From the NCBI GenBank assembly GCA_963693305.1, contig OY855905.1:16804237-16868236 (forward strand): 64,000 nt of DNA. The letters run 5' to 3'. The notes beneath the pieces are model-generated. The model had not been told where the DNA came from and made no database searches. It saw only the letters and a program-made list of their open reading frames with translations. The position numbers and the translations under genes are program-made. Below, one piece after another: positions 1 through 13,472 of this stretch (position 1 is its first letter; each line of letters begins with the position of its first letter). This DNA comes from Meandrina meandrites (Eukaryota; Cnidaria; Anthozoa; Scleractinia; Meandrinidae).

Positions 1-190
1 TGAGGTCGGGGACCGCTTTTGCGACGATTTGGGCCGTGAGCACCCAATTTCATGAAAATTGCGATTCGGCCGTAAAAATTAATTTTCCCATGATCTGAGG
101 TCGGGGACCGCTTTTGCGACGATTTGGGCCGTGACCACCCAATTTCATGAAAATTGCGATTCGGCCGTAAAAATTAATTTTCTCATGATG

Positions 191-1140
191 TGAGCTCGGG
201 AAGCGCGTCTGCGTCGATTTGGGCCGTGAGCACCCAATTTCATGAAAATTGCGATTCGGCCGTAAAAATTGATTTTCTCATGATCTGAGCTCGCTGATGG
301 CTTGTGCGTCGATTTGGGCCGTGAGCACCCAATTTCATGAAAATTGCGATTCGGCCGTAAAAATTGATTTTCTCATGATCTGAGCTCGCTGATCGCTTGT
401 GCGTCGATTTGGGCCGTGAGCACCCAATTTCATGAAAATTGCGATTCGGCCGTAAAAATTGATTTTCTCATGATCTGAGCTCGCTGATGGCTTGTGCGTC
501 GATTTGGGCCGTGAGCACCCAATTTCATGAAAATTGCGATTCGGCCGTAAAAATTGATTTTCTCATGATCTGAGCTCGCTGATGGCTTGTGCGTCGATTT
601 GGGCCGTGAGCACCCAATTTCATGAAAATTGCGATTCGGCCGTAAAAATTGATTTTCTCATGATGTGAGCTCGGGAAGCGCGTCTGCGTCGATTTGGGCC
701 GTGAGCACCCAATTTCATGAAAATTGCGATTCGGCCGTAAAAATTGATTTTCTCATGATCTGAGCTCGCTGATGGCTTGTGCGTCGATTTGGGCCGTGAG
801 CACCCAATTTCATGAAAATTGCGATTCGGCCGTAAAAATTGATTTTCTCATGATCTGAGCTCGCTGATCGCTTGTGCGTCGATTTGGGCCGTGAGCACCC
901 AATTTCATGAAAATTGCGATTCGGCCGTAAAAATTGATTTTCTCATGATCTGAGCTCGCTGATGGCTTGTGCGTCGATTTGGGCCGTGAGCACCCAATTT
1001 CATGAAAATTGCGATTCGGCCGTAAAAATTGATTTTCTCATGATCTGAGCTCGCTGATGGCTTGTGCGTCGATTTGGGCCGTGAGCACCCAATTTCATGA
1101 AAATTGCGATTCGGCCGTAAAAATTGATTTTCTCATGATC
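191..1140. repeat. Pentamer tandem duplication (475 bp x2)
   Basis: The order R3-G-C-G-G at 191-665 is repeated at 666-1140. Monomer starts are 191, 286, 381, 476, 571, then 666, 761, 856, 951, 1046. I noticed no difference between the copies by eye. Two R1 units (1-190) precede it, and a C with gcttatgcg (1141) and a G with catgaaatttg (1236) follow. Confidence 0.9.
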
Positions 1141-1280
1141 TGAGCTCGCTGATCGCTTATGCGTCGATTTGGGCCGTGAGCACCCAATTTCATGAAAATT
1201 GCGATTCGGCCGTAAAAATTGATTTTCTCATGATCTGAGCTCGCTGATGGCTTGTGCGTCGATTTGGGCCGTGAGCACCC

Positions 1281-1294
1281 AATTTCATGAAATT
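1281..1294. other. Example of a 14-bp perfect palindrome in gaaattt-variant monomers
   Basis: In most units the sequence around positions 46-59 is an interrupted palindrome with a 10-bp core TTTCATGAAA. An A-to-T change at position 58 makes AATTTCATGAAATT, a perfect 14-bp palindrome. The variant recurs in many domain L monomers (for example also near 1566, 4976, 5741, 6691, 7261 and 12196). No binding protein can be named from sequence alone. Confidence 0.7.
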
Positions 1295-1330
1295 TGCGAT
1301 TCGGCCGTAAAAATTGATTTTCTCATGATC

Positions 1331-2185
1331 TGAGCTCGCTGATCGCTTGTGCGTCGATTTGGGCCGTGAGCACCCAATTTCATGAAAATTGCGATTCGGC
1401 CGTAAAAATTGATTTTCTCATGATCTGAGCTCGCTGATCGCTTGTGCGTCGATTTTTGCCGTGAGCACCCAATTTCATGAAAATTGCGATTCGGCCGTAA
1501 AAATTAATTTTCTCATGATCTGAGCTCGGGGAGCGCTTGTGCGTCGATTTGGGCCGTGAGCACCCAATTTCATGAAATTTGCGATTCGGCCGTAAAAATT
1601 GATTTTCTCATGATCTGAGCTCGCTGATCGCTTGTGCGTCGATTTGGGCCGTGAGCACCCAATTTCATAAAAATTGCGATTCGGCCGTAAAAATTGATTT
1701 TCTCATGATCTGAGCTCGCTGATCGCTTGTGCGTCGATTTTTGCCGTGAGCACCCAATTTCATGAAAATTGCGATTCGGCCGTAAAAATTAATTTTCTCA
1801 TGATCTGAGCTCGGGGAGCGCTTGTGCGTCGATTTGGGCCGTGAGCACCCAATTTCATGAAAATTGCGATTCGGCCGTAAAAATTGATTTTCTCATGATC
1901 TGAGCTCGCTGATCGCTTGTGCGTCGATTTGGGCCGTGACCACCCAATTTCATAAAAATTGCGATTCGGCCGTAAAAATTGATTTTCTCATGATCTGAGC
2001 TCGCTGATCGCTTGTGCGTCGATTTTTGCCGTGAGCACCCAATTTCAATAAAATTGCGATTCGGCCGTAAAAATTAATTTTCTCATGATCTGAGCTCGCT
2101 GATCGCTTGTGCGTCGATTTGGGCCGTGAGCACCCAATTTCATGAAAATTGCGATTCGGCCGTAAAAATTAATTTTCCCATGATC
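1331..2185. repeat. C-T-S trimer repeats (285 bp), about 2.7 copies
   Basis: C-T-S occupies 1331-1615 and 1616-1900, then C-T at 1901-2090 followed by a C (2091) in place of S. The T signature gatttttgcc begins at 1451, 1736 and 2021, exactly 285 bp apart. The second and third C carry cataaaaattg, as C units just before T commonly do in this array. The last T carries a private caataaaa. The same trimer recurs at 22.6-23.4 kb. Confidence 0.9.
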
Positions 2186-3697
2186 TGAGGTCGGGGACCG
2201 CTTTTGCGACGATTTGGGCCGTGAGCACCCAATTTCATGAAAATTGCGATTCGGCCGTAAAAATTGATTTTCTCATGATGAGCTCGGGAAGCGCGTCTGC
2301 GTCGATTTGGGCCGTGAGCACCCAATTTCATGAAAATTGCGATTCGGCCGTAAAAATTGATTTTCTCATGATCTGAGCTCGCTGATGGCTTGTGCGTCGA
2401 TTTGGGCCGTGAGCACCCAATTTCATGAAAATTGCGATTCGGCCGTAAAAATTAATTTTCCCATGATCTGAGGTCGGGGACCGCTTTTGCGACGATTTGG
2501 GCCGTGAGCACCCAATTTCATGAAAATTGCGATTCGGCCGTAAAAATTGATATTCTCATGATGAGCTCGGGAAGCGCGTCAGCGTCGATTTGGGCCGTGA
2601 GCACCCAATTTCATGAAAATTGCGATTCGGCCGTAAAAATTGATTTTCTCATGATCTGAGCTCGCTGATGGCTTGTGCGTCGATTTGGGCCGTGAGCACC
2701 CAATTTCATGAAAATTGCGATTCGGCCGTAAAAATTGATTTTCTCATGATCTGAGCTCGCTGATGGCTTGTGCGTCGATTTGGGCCGTGAGCACCCAATT
2801 TGATGAAAATTGCGATTCGGCCGTAAAAATTAATTTTCTCATGATCTGAGCTCGGGGACCGCTTTTGCGACGATTTGGGCCGTGAGCACCCAATTTCATG
2901 AAAATTGCGATTCGGCCGTAAAAATTAATTTTCCCATGATCTGAGGTCGGGGACCGCTTTTGCGACGATTTGGGCCGTGAGCACCCAATTTCATGAAAAT
3001 TGCGATTCGGCCGTAAAAATTGATTTTCTCATGATGAGCTCGGGAAGCGCGTCTGCGTCGATTTGGGCCGTGAGCACCCAATTTCATGAAAATTGCGATT
3101 CGGCCGTAAAAATTGATTTTCTCATGATCTGAGCTCGCTGATGGCTTGTGCGTCGATTTGGGCCGTGAGCACCCAATTTCATGAAAATTGCGATTCGGCC
3201 GTAAAAATTAATTTTCCCATGATCTGAGGTCGGGGACCGCTTTTGCGACGATTTGGGCCGTGAGCACCCAATTTCATGAAAATTGCGATTCGGCCGTAAA
3301 AATTGATTTTCTCATGATGAGCTCGGGAAGCGCGTCAGCGTCGATTTGGGCCGTGAGCACCCAATTTCATGAAAATTGCGATTCGGCCGTAAAAATTGAT
3401 TTTCTCATGATCTGAGCTCGCTGATGGCTTGTGCGTCGATTTGGGCCGTGAGCACCCAATTTCATGAAAATTGCGATTCGGCCGTAAAAATTGATTTTCT
3501 CATGATCTGAGCTCGCTGATGGCTTGTGCGTCGATTTGGGCCGTGAGCACCCAATTTGATGAAAATTGCGATTCGGCCGTAAAAATTAATTTTCTCATGA
3601 TCTGAGCTCGGGGACCGCTTTTGCGACGATTTGGGCCGTGAGCACCCAATTTCATGAAAATTGCGATTCGGCCGTAAAAATTAATTTTCCCATGATC
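2186..3697. repeat. Octamer tandem duplication (756 bp x2)
   Basis: The order R1, R3-delta, G, R1, R3-delta (gcgtcagcg variant), G, G (gatg), R2 covers 2186-2941 and 2942-3697. Each copy holds two 93-bp units, giving 756 rather than 760 bp. The private gcgtcagcg change sits near 2581 and 3337, 756 bp apart. A difference seen by eye is gatattctc near 2550, which is gattttctc in the second copy. Confidence 0.92.
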
Positions 3698-5023
3698 TGA
3701 GGTCGGGGACCGCTTTTGCGACGATTTGGGCCGTGAGCACCCAATTTCATGAAAATTGCGATTCGGCCGTAAAAATTGATTTTCTCATGATGTGAGCTCG
3801 GGAAGCGCGTCTGCGTCGATTTGGGCCGTGAGCACCCAATTTCATGAAAATTGCGATTCGGCCGTAAAAATTGATTTTCTCATGATCTGAGCTCGCTGAT
3901 GGCTTGTGCGTCGATTTGGGCCGTGAGCACCCAATTTCATGAAAATTGCGATTCGGCCGTAAAAATTGATTTTCTCATGATCTGAGCTCGCTGATGGCTT
4001 GTGCGTCGATTTGGGCCGTGAGCACCCAATTTCATGAAAATTGCGATTCGGCCGTAAAAATTAATTTTCTCATGATCTGAGCTCGGGGACCGCTTTTGCG
4101 ACGATTTGGGCCGTGAGCACCCAATTTCATGAAAATTGCGATTCGGCCGTAAAAATTAATTTTCCCATGATCTGAGGTCGGGGACCGCTTTTGCGACGAT
4201 TTGGGCCGTGAGCACCCAATTTCATGAAAATTGCGATTCGGCCGTAAAAATTGATTTTCTCATGATGAGCTTGGGAACCGCGTCTGCGTCGATTTGGGCC
4301 GTGAGCACCCAATTTCATGAAAATTGCGATTCGGCCGTAAAAATTGATTTTCTCATGATCTGAGCTCGCTGATGGCTTGTGCGTCGATTTGGGCCGTGAG
4401 CACCCAATTTCATGAAAATTGCGATTCGGCCGTAAAAATTGATTTTCTCATGATCTGAGCTCGCTGATGGCATGTGCGTCGATTTGGGCCGTGAGCACCC
4501 AATTTCATGAAAATTGCGATTCGGCCGTAAAAATTAATTTTCTCATGATCTGAGCTCGGGGACCGCTTTTGCGACGATTTGGGCCGTGAGCACCCAATTT
4601 CATGAAAATTGCGATTCGGCCGTAAAAATTAATTTTCCCATGATCTGAGGTCGGGGACCGCTTTTGCGACGATTTGGGCCGTGAGCACCCAATTTCATGA
4701 AAATTGCGATTCGGCCGTAAAAATTGATTTTCTCATGATGAGCTCGGGAAGCGCGTCTGCGTCGATTTGGGCCGTAAGCACCCAATTTCATGAAAATTGC
4801 GATTCGGCCGTAAAAATTGATTTTCTCATGATCTGAGCTCGCTGATGGCTTGTGCGTCGATTTGGGCCGTGAGCACCCAATTTCATGAAAATTGCGATTC
4901 GGCCGTAAAAATTGATTTTCTCATGATCTGAGCTCGCTGATGGCTTGTGCGTCGATTTGGGCCGTGAGCACCCAATTTCATGAAATTTGCGATTCGGCCG
5001 TAAAAATTGATTTTCTCATGATC
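3603..5023. repeat. Canonical L pentamer R2-R1-R3-G-G, three copies
   Basis: Copies lie at 3603-4077 (475 bp), 4078-4550 (473 bp) and 4551-5023 (473 bp). The second and third contain the 93-bp R3-delta. The first R2 is shared with the end of the preceding octamer block. Private changes include gagcttgggaaccg near 4269, ggcatgtgcg near 4469 and gccgtaagc near 4772. Confidence 0.88.
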
Positions 5024-6828
5024 TGAGCTCGCTGATGGCTTGTGCGTCGATTTAAGCCGTGAGCACCCAATTTCATGAAAATTGCGATTCGGCCGTAAAA
5101 ATTGATTTTCTCATGATCTGAGCTCGCTGATGGCTTGTGCGTCGATTTGGGCCGTGAGCACCCAATTTGATGAAAATTGCGATTCGGCCGTAAAAATTAA
5201 TTTTCTCATGATCTGAGCTCGGGGACCGCTTTTGCGACGATTTGGGCCGTGAGCACCCAATTTCATGAAAATTGCGATTCGGCCGTAAAAATTAATTTTC
5301 CCATGATCTGAGGTCGGGGACCGCTTTTGCGACGATTTGGGCCGTGAGCACCCAATTTCATGAAAATTGCGATTCGGCCGTAAAAATTGATTTTCTCATG
5401 ATGTGAGCTCGGGAAGCGCGTCTGCGTCGATTTGGGCCGTGAGCACCCAATTTCATGAAAATTGCGATTCGGCCGTAAAAATTGATTTTCTCATGATCTG
5501 AGCTCGCTGATGGCTTGTGCGTCGATTTGGGCCGTGAGCACCCAATTTCATGAAAATTGCGATTCGGCCGTAAAAATTGATTTTCTCATGATCTGAGCTC
5601 GCTGATCGCTTGTGCGTCGATTTGGGCCGTGAGCACCCAATTTCATGAAAATTGCGATTCGGCCGTAAAAATTGATTTTCTCATGATCTGAGCTCGCTGA
5701 TGGCTTGTGCGTCGATTTGGGCCGTGAGCACCCAATTTCATGAAATTTGCGATTCGGCCGTAAAAATTGATTTTCTCATGATCTGAGCTCGCTGATCGCT
5801 TGTGCGTCGATTTGGGCCGTGAGCACCCAATTTCATGAAAATTGCGATTCGGCCGTAAAAATTAATTTTCCCATGATCTGAGGTCGGGGACCGCTTTTGC
5901 GACGATTTGGGCCGTGAGCACCCAATTTCATGAAAATTGCGATTCGGCCGTAAAAATTGATTTTCTCATGATGTGAGCTCGGGAAGCGCGTCTGCGTCGA
6001 TTTGGGCCGTGAGCACCCAATTTCATGAAAATTGCGATTCGGCCGTAAAAATTGATTTTCTCATGATCTGAGCTTGCTGATGGCTTGTGCGTCGATTTGG
6101 GCCGTGAGCACCCAATTTCATGAAAATTGCGATTCGGCCGTAAAAATTGATTTTCTCATGATCTGAGCTCGCTGATGGCTTGTGCGTCGATTTGGGCCGT
6201 GAGCACCCAATTTGATGAAAATTGCGATTCGGCCGTAAAAATTAATTTTCTCATGATCTGAGCTCGGGGACCGCTTTTGCGACGATTTGGGCCGTGAGCA
6301 CCCAATTTCATGAAAATTGCGATTCGGCCGTAAAAATTAATTTTCCCATGATCTGAGGTCGGGGACCGCTTTTGCGACGATTTGGGCCGTGAGCACCCAA
6401 TTTCATGAAAATTGCGATTCGGCCGTAAAAATTGATTTTCTCATGATGTGAGCTCGGGAAGCGCGTCTGCGTCGATTTGGGCCGTGAGCACCCAATTTCA
6501 TGAAAATTGCGATTCGGCCGTAAAAATTGATTTTCTCATGATCTGAGCTCGCTGATGGCTTGTGCGTCGATTTGGGCCGTGAGCACCCAATTTCATGAAA
6601 ATTGCGATTCGGCCGTAAAAATTGATTTTCTCATGATCTGAGCTCGCTGATCGCTTGTGCGTCGATTTGGGCCGTGAGCACCCAATTTCATGAAATTTGC
6701 GATTCGGCCGTAAAAATTGATTTTCTCATGATCTGAGCTCGCTGATGGCTTGTGCGTCGATTTGGGCCGTGAGCACCCAATTTCATGAAAATTGCGATTC
6801 GGCCGTAAAAATTGATTTTCTCATGATC
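5024..6828. repeat. Mixed L monomers, no perfect tandem unit
   Basis: Starts and classes: 5024 G-taag, 5119 G-gatg, 5214 R2, 5309 R1, 5404 R3, 5499 G, 5594 C, 5689 G-gaaattt, 5784 C, 5879 R1, 5974 R3, 6069 G-agctt, 6164 G-gatg, 6259 R2, 6354 R1, 6449 R3, 6544 G, 6639 C-gaaattt, 6734 G. An 11-monomer (1,045 bp) echo links the R1-R3-G-agctt at 5879 to that at 6924. All units are 95 bp; no gene or insertion. Confidence 0.85.
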
Positions 6829-9294
6829 TGAGCTCGCTGATCGCTTGTGCGTCGATTTGGGCCGTGAGCACCCAATTTCATGAAAATTGCGATTCGGCCG
6901 TAAAAATTAATTTTCCCATGATCTGAGGTCGGGGACCGCTTTTGCGACGATTTGGGCCGTGAGCACCCAATTTCATGAAAATTGCGATTCGGCCGTAAAA
7001 ATTGATTTTCTCATGATGTGAGCTCGGGAAGCGCGTCTGCGTCGATTTGGGCCGTGAGCACCCAATTTCATGAAAATTGCGATTCGGCCGTAAAAATTGA
7101 TTTTCTCATGATCTGAGCTTGCTGATGGCTTGTGCGTCGATTTGGGCCGTGAGCACCCAATTTCATGAAAATTGCGATTCGGCCGTAAAAATTGATTTTC
7201 TCATGATCTGAGCTCGCTGATCGCTTGTGCGTCGATTTGGGCCGTGAGCACCCAATTTCATGAAATTTGCGATTCGGCCGTAAAAATTGATTTTCTCATG
7301 ATCTGAGCTCGCTGATCGCTTGTGCGTCGATTTGGGCCGTGAGCACCCAATTTCATGAAAATTGCGATTCGGCCGTAAAAATTGATTTTCTCATGATCTG
7401 AGCTCGCTGATCGCTTGTGCGTCGATTTGGGCCGTGAGCACCCAATTTCATAAAAATTGCGATTCGGCCGTAAAAATTGATTTTCTCATGATCTGAGCTC
7501 GCTGATCGCTTGTGCGTCGATTTTTGCCGTGAGCACCCAATTTCATGAAAATTGCGATTCGGCCGTAAAAATTAATTTTCTCATGATCTGAGCTCGGGGA
7601 GCGCTTGTGCGTCGATTTGGGCCGTGAGCACCCAATTTCATGAAAATTGCGATTCGGCCGTAAAAATTAATTTTCCCATGATCTGAGGTCGGGGACCGCT
7701 TTTGCGACGATTTGGGCCGTGAGCACCCAATTTCATGAAAATTGCGATTCGGCCGTAAAAATTGATTTTCTGATGATGAGCTCGGGAAGCGCGTCTGCGT
7801 CGATTTGGGCCGTGAGCACCCAATTTCATGAAAATTGCGATTCGGCCGTAAAAATTGATTTTCTCATGATCTGAGCTCGCTGATGGCTTGTGCGTCGATT
7901 TGGGCCGTGAGCACCCAATTTCATGAAAATTGCGATTCGGCCGTAAAAATTGATTTTCTCATGATCTGAGCTCGCTGATGGCTTGTGCGTCGATTTGGGC
8001 CGTGAGCACCCAATTTCATGAAATTTGCGATTCGGCCGTAAAAATTGATTTTCTCATGATCTGAGCTCGCTGATCGCTTGTGCGTCGATTTGGGCCGTGA
8101 GCACCCAATTTCATGAAAATTGCGATTCGGCCGTAAAAATTAATTTTCCCATGATCTGAGGTCGGGGACCGCTTTTGCGACGATTTGGGCCGTGAGCACC
8201 CAATTTCATGAAAATTGCGATTCGGCCGTAAAAATTGATTTTCTCATGATGTGAGCTCGGGAAGCGCGTCTGCGTCGATTTGGGCCGTGAGCACCCAATT
8301 TCATGAAAATTGCGATTCGGCCGTAAAAATTGATTTTCTCATGATCTGAGCTTGCTGATGGCTTGTGCGTCGATTTGGGCCGTGAGCACCCAATTTCATG
8401 AAAATTGCGATTCGGCCGTAAAAATTGATTTTCTCATGATCTGAGCTCGCTGATCGCTTGTGCGTCGATTTGGGCCGTGAGCACCCAATTTCATGAAATT
8501 TGCGATTCGGCCGTAAAAATTGATTTTCTCATGATCTGAGCTCGCTGATCGCTTGTGCGTCGATTTGGGCCGTGAGCACCCAATTTCATGAAAATTGCGA
8601 TTCGGCCGTAAAAATTGATTTTCTCATGATCTGAGCTCGCTGATCGCTTGTGCGTCGATTTGGGCCGTGAGCACCCAATTTCATAAAAATTGCGATTCGG
8701 CCGTAAAAATTGATTTTCTCATGATCTGAGCTCGCTGATCGCTTGTGCGTCGATTTTTGCCGTGAGCACCCAATTTCATGAAAATTGCGATTCGGCCGTA
8801 AAAATTAATTTTCTCATGATCTGAGCTCGGGGAGCGCTTGTGCGTCGATTTGGGCCGTGAGCACCCAATTTCATGAAAATTGCGATTCGGCCGTAAAAAT
8901 TAATTTTCCCATGATCTGAGGTCGGGGACCGCTTTTGCGACGATTTGGGCCGTGAGCACCCAATTTCATGAAAATTGCGATTCGGCCGTAAAAATTGATT
9001 TTCTGATGATGAGCTCGGGAAGCGCGTCTGCGTCGATTTGGGCCGTGAGCACCCAATTTCATGAAAATTGCGATTCGGCCGTAAAAATTGATTTTCTCAT
9101 GATCTGAGCTCGCTGATGGCTTGTGCGTCGATTTGGGCCGTGAGCACCCAATTTCATGAAAATTGCGATTCGGCCGTAAAAATTGATTTTCTCATGATCT
9201 GAGCTCGCTGATGGCTTGTGCGTCGATTTGGGCCGTGAGCACCCAATTTCATGAAAATTGCGATTCGGCCGTAAAAATTAATTTTCTCATGATC
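6829..9294. repeat. 13-mer tandem duplication (1,233 bp x2)
   Basis: The order C, R1, R3, G-agctt, C-gaaattt, C, C-cataaa, T, S, R1, R3-delta, G, G occupies 6829-8061 and 8062-9294. The G-agctt monomers start at 7114 and 8347, and the 2-bp deletions sit at 7777 and 9010; both pairs are 1,233 bp apart. Both R3-delta junctions carry the variant tctgatgatgagc. The copies differ in the final G (catgaaatttg in copy 1). Confidence 0.92.
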
Positions 9295-12200
9295 TGAGCT
9301 CGGGGACCGCTTTTGCGACGATTTGGGCCGTGAGCACCCAATTTCATGAAAATTGCGATTCGGCCGTAAAAATTAATTTTCCCATGATCTGAGGTCGGGG
9401 ACCGCTTTTGCGACGATTTGGGCCGTGAGCACCCAATTTCATGAAAATTGCGATTCGGCCGTAAAAATTGATTTTCTCATGATGTGAGCTCGGGAAGCGC
9501 GTCTGCGTCGATTTGGGCCGTGAGCACCCAATTTCATGAAAATTGCGATTCGGCCGTAAAAATTGATTTTCTCATGATCTGAGCTCGCTGATGGCTTGTG
9601 CGTCGATTTAAGCCGTGAGCACCCAATTTCATGAAAATTGCGATTCGGCCGTAAAAATTGATTTTCTCATGATCTGAGCTCGCTGATGGCTTGTGCGTCG
9701 ATTTCGGCCGTGAGCACCCAATTTGATGAAAATTGCGATTCGGCCGTAAAAATTAATTTTCTCATGATCTGAGCTCGGGGACCGCTTTTGCGACGATTTG
9801 GGCCGTGAGCACCCAATTTCATGAAAATTGCGATTCGGCCGTAAAAATTAATTTTCCCATGATCTGAGGTCGGGGACCGCTTTTGCGACGATTTGGGCCG
9901 TGAGCACCCAATTTCATGAAAATTGCGATTCGGCCGTAAAAATTGATTTTCTCATGATGTGACCTCGGGAAGCGCGTCTGCGTCGATTTGGGCCGTGAGC
10001 ACCCAATTTCATGAAAATTGCGATTCGGCCGTAAAAATTGATTTTCTCATGATCTGAGCTCGCTGATGGCTTGTGCGTCGATTTGGGCCGTGAGCACCCA
10101 ATTTCATGAAAATTGCGATTCGGCCGTAAAAATTGATTTTCTCATGATCTGAGCTCGCTGATCGCTTGTGCGTCGATTTGGGCCGTGAGCACCCAATTTC
10201 ATGAAAATTGCGATTCGGCCGTAAAAATTAATTTTCCCATGATCTGAGGTCGGGGACCGCTTTTGCGACGATTTGGGCCGTGAGCACCCAATTTCATGAA
10301 AATTGCGATTCGGCCGTAAAAATTGATTTTCTCATGATGTGAGCTCGGGAAGCGCGTCTGCGTCGATTTGGGCCGTGAGCACCCAATTTCATGAAAATTG
10401 CGATTCGGCCGTAAAAATTGATTTTCTCATGATCTGAGCTTGCTGATGGCTTGTGCGTCGATTTGGGCCGTGAGCACCCAATTTCATGAAAATTGCGATT
10501 CGGCCGTAAAAATTGATTTTCTCATGATCTGAGCTCGCTGATCGCTTGTGCGTCGATTTGGGCCGTGAGCACCCAATTTCATGAAATTTGCGATTCGGCC
10601 GTAAAAATTGATTTTCTCATGATCTGAGCTCGCTGATCGCTTGTGCGTCGATTTGGGCCGTGAGCACCCAATTTCATGAAAATTGCGATTCGGCCGTAAA
10701 AATTGATTTTCTCATGATCTGAGCTCGCTGATCGCTTGTGCGTCGATTTGGGCCGTGAGCACCCAATTTCATAAAAATTGCGATTCGGCCGTAAAAATTG
10801 ATTTTCTCATGATCTGAGCTCGCTGATCGCTTGTGCGTCGATTTTTGCCGTGAGCACCCAATTTGATGAAAATTGCGATTCGGCCGTAAAAATTAATTTT
10901 CTCATGATCTGAGCTCGGGGAGCGCTTGTGCGTCGATTTGGGCCGTGAGCACCCAATTTCATGAAAATTGCGATTCGGCCGTAAAAATTAATTTTCCCAT
11001 GATCTGAGGTCGGGGACCGCTTATGCGACGATTTGGGCCGTGAGCACCCAATTTCATGAAAATTGCGATTCGGCCGTAAAAATTGATTTTCTCATGATGA
11101 GCTCGGGAAGCGCGTCTGCGTCGATTTGGGCCGTGAGCACCCAATTTCATGAAAATTGCGATTCGGCCGTAAAAATTGATTTTCTCATGATCTGAGCTCG
11201 CTGATGGCTTGTGCGTCGATTTGGGCCGTGAGCACCCAATTTCATGAAAATTGCGATTCGGCCGTAAAAATTGATTTTCTCATGATCTGAGCTCGCTGAT
11301 GGCTTGTGCGTCGATTTGGGCCGTGAGCACCCAATTTCATGAAAATTGCGATTCGGCCGTAAAAATTAATTTTCTCATGATCTGAGCTCGGGGACCGCTT
11401 TTGCGACGATTTGGGCCGTGAGCACCCAATTTCATGAAAATTGCGATTCGGCCGTAAAAATTAATTTTCCCATGATCTGAGGTCGGGGACCGCTTTTGCG
11501 ACGATTTGGGCCGTGAGCACCCAATTTCATGAAAATTGCGATTCGGCCGTAAAAATTGATTTTCTCATGATGTGAGCTCGGGAAGCGCGTCTGCGTCGAT
11601 TTGGGCCGTGAGCACCCAATTTCATGAAAATTGCGATTCGGCCGTAGAAATTGATTTTCTCATGATCTGAGCTCGCTGATCGCTTGTGCGTCGATTTGGG
11701 CCGTGAGCACCCAATTTCATGAAAATTGCGATTCGGCCGTAAAAATTAATTTTCCCATGATCTGAGGTCGGGGACCGCTTATGCGACGATTTGGGCCGTG
11801 AGCACCCAATTTCATGAAAATTGCGATTCGGCCGTAAAAATTGATTTTCTCATGATGTGAGCTCGGGAAGCGCGTCTGCGTCGATTTGGGCCGTGAGCAC
11901 CCAATTTCATGAAAATTGCGATTCGGCCGTAAAAATTGATTTTCTCATGATCTGAGCTCGCTGATGGCTTGTGCGTCGATTTGGGCCGTGAGCACCCAAT
12001 TTCATGAAAATTGCGATTCGGCCGTAAAAATTGATTTTCTCATGATCTGAGCTCGCTGATCGCTTGTGCGTCGATTTGGGCCGTGAGCACCCAATTTCAT
12101 GAAAATTGCGATTCGGCCGTAAAAATTGATTTTCTCATGATCTGAGCTCGCTGATGGCTTGTGCGTCGATTTGGGCCGTGAGCACCCAATTTCATGAAAT

Positions 12201-13092
12201 TTGCGATTCGGCCGTAAAAATTGATTTTCTCATGATCTGAGCTCGCTGATCGCTTGTGCGTCGATTTGGGCCGTGAGCACCCAATTTCATGAAAATTGCG
12301 ATTCGGCCGTAAAAATTAATTTTCCCATGATCTGAGGTCGGGGACCGCTTTTGCGACGATTTGGGCCGTGAGCACCCAATTTCATGAAAATTGCGATTCG
12401 GCCGTAAAAATTAATTTTCCCATGATCTGAGGTCGGGGACCGCTTTTGCGACGATTTGGGCCGTGAGCACCCAATTTCATGAAAATTGCGATTCGGCCGT
12501 AAAAATTAATTTTCTCATGATCTGAGCTCGGGGACCGCTTTTGCGACGATTTGGGCCGTGAGCACCCAATTTCATGAAAATTGCGATTCGGCCGTAAAAA
12601 TTAATTTTCCCATGATCTGAGGTCGGGGACCGCTTTTGCGACGATTTGGGCCGTGAGCACCCAATTTCATGAAAATTGCGATTCGGCCGTAAAAATTGAT
12701 TTTCTCATGATGTGAGCTCGGGAAGCGCGTCTGCGTCGATTTGGGCCGTGAGCACCCAATTTCATGAAAATTGCGATTCGGCCGTAAAAATTGATTTTCT
12801 CATGATCTGAGCTCGCTGATCGCTTGTGCGTCGATTTGGGCCGTGAGCACCCAATTTCATGAAATTTGCGATTCGGCCGTAAAAATTGATTTTCTCATGA
12901 TCTGAGCTCGCTGATCGCTTGTGCGTCGATTTGGGCCGTGAGCACCCAATTTCATGAAAATTGCGATTCGGCCGTAAAAATTGATTTTCTCATGATCTGA
13001 GCTCGCTGATCGCTTGTGCGTCGATTTGGGCCGTGAGCACCCAATTTCATAAAAATTGCGATTCGGCCGTAAAAATTGATTTTCTCATGATC
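9295..13092. repeat. Mixed L monomers, map of order
   Basis: Starts: 9295 R2, 9390 R1, 9485 R3, 9580 G-taag, 9675 G-gatg, 9770 R2, 9865 R1, 9960 R3 (gtgacctcggg), 10055 G, 10150 C, 10245 R1, 10340 R3, 10435 G-agctt, 10530 C-gaaattt, 10625 C, 10720 C-cataaa, 10815 T-gatg, 10910 S, 11005 R1, 11098 R3-delta, 11193 G, 11288 G, 11383 R2, 11478 R1, 11573 R3 (gtagaaattg), 11668 C, 11763 R1, 11858 R3, 11953 G, 12048 C, 12143 G-gaaattt, 12238 C, 12333 R1, 12428 R1, 12523 R2, 12618 R1, 12713 R3, 12808 C-gaaattt, 12903 C, 12998 C-cataaa. R1 and R3 in 11005 and 11763 share the rarer gcttatgcg. Confidence 0.82.
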
Positions 13093-13472
13093 TGAGCTCG
13101 CTGATCGCTTGTGCGTCGATTTTTGCCGTGAGCACCCAATTTCATGAAAATTGCGATTCGGCCGTAAAAATTAATTTTCTCATGATCTGAGCTCGGGGAG
13201 CGCTTGTGCGTCGATTTGGGCCGTGAGCACCCAATTTCATAAAAATTGCGATTCGGCCGTAAAAATTGATTTTCTCATGATCTGAGCTCGCTGATCGCTT
13301 GTGCGTCGATTTTTGCCGTGAGCACCCAATTTCATGAAAATTGCGATTCGGCCGTAAAAATTAATTTTCTCATGATCTGAGCTCGGGGAGCGCTTGTGCG
13401 TCGATTTGGGCCGTGAGCACCCAATTTCATGAAAATTGCGATTCGGCCGTAAAAATTAATTTTCCCATGATC
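13093..13472. repeat. T-S dimer tandem duplication (190 bp x2)
   Basis: T (13,093) and S (13,188) repeat as T (13,283) and S (13,378). The S at 13,188 carries cataaaaattg, which is otherwise a mark of C units just before T. That monomer is therefore a likely S/C recombinant created at the duplication join. A similar S-cataaa followed by T and S occurs at 14,514 and 34,537. Confidence 0.85.
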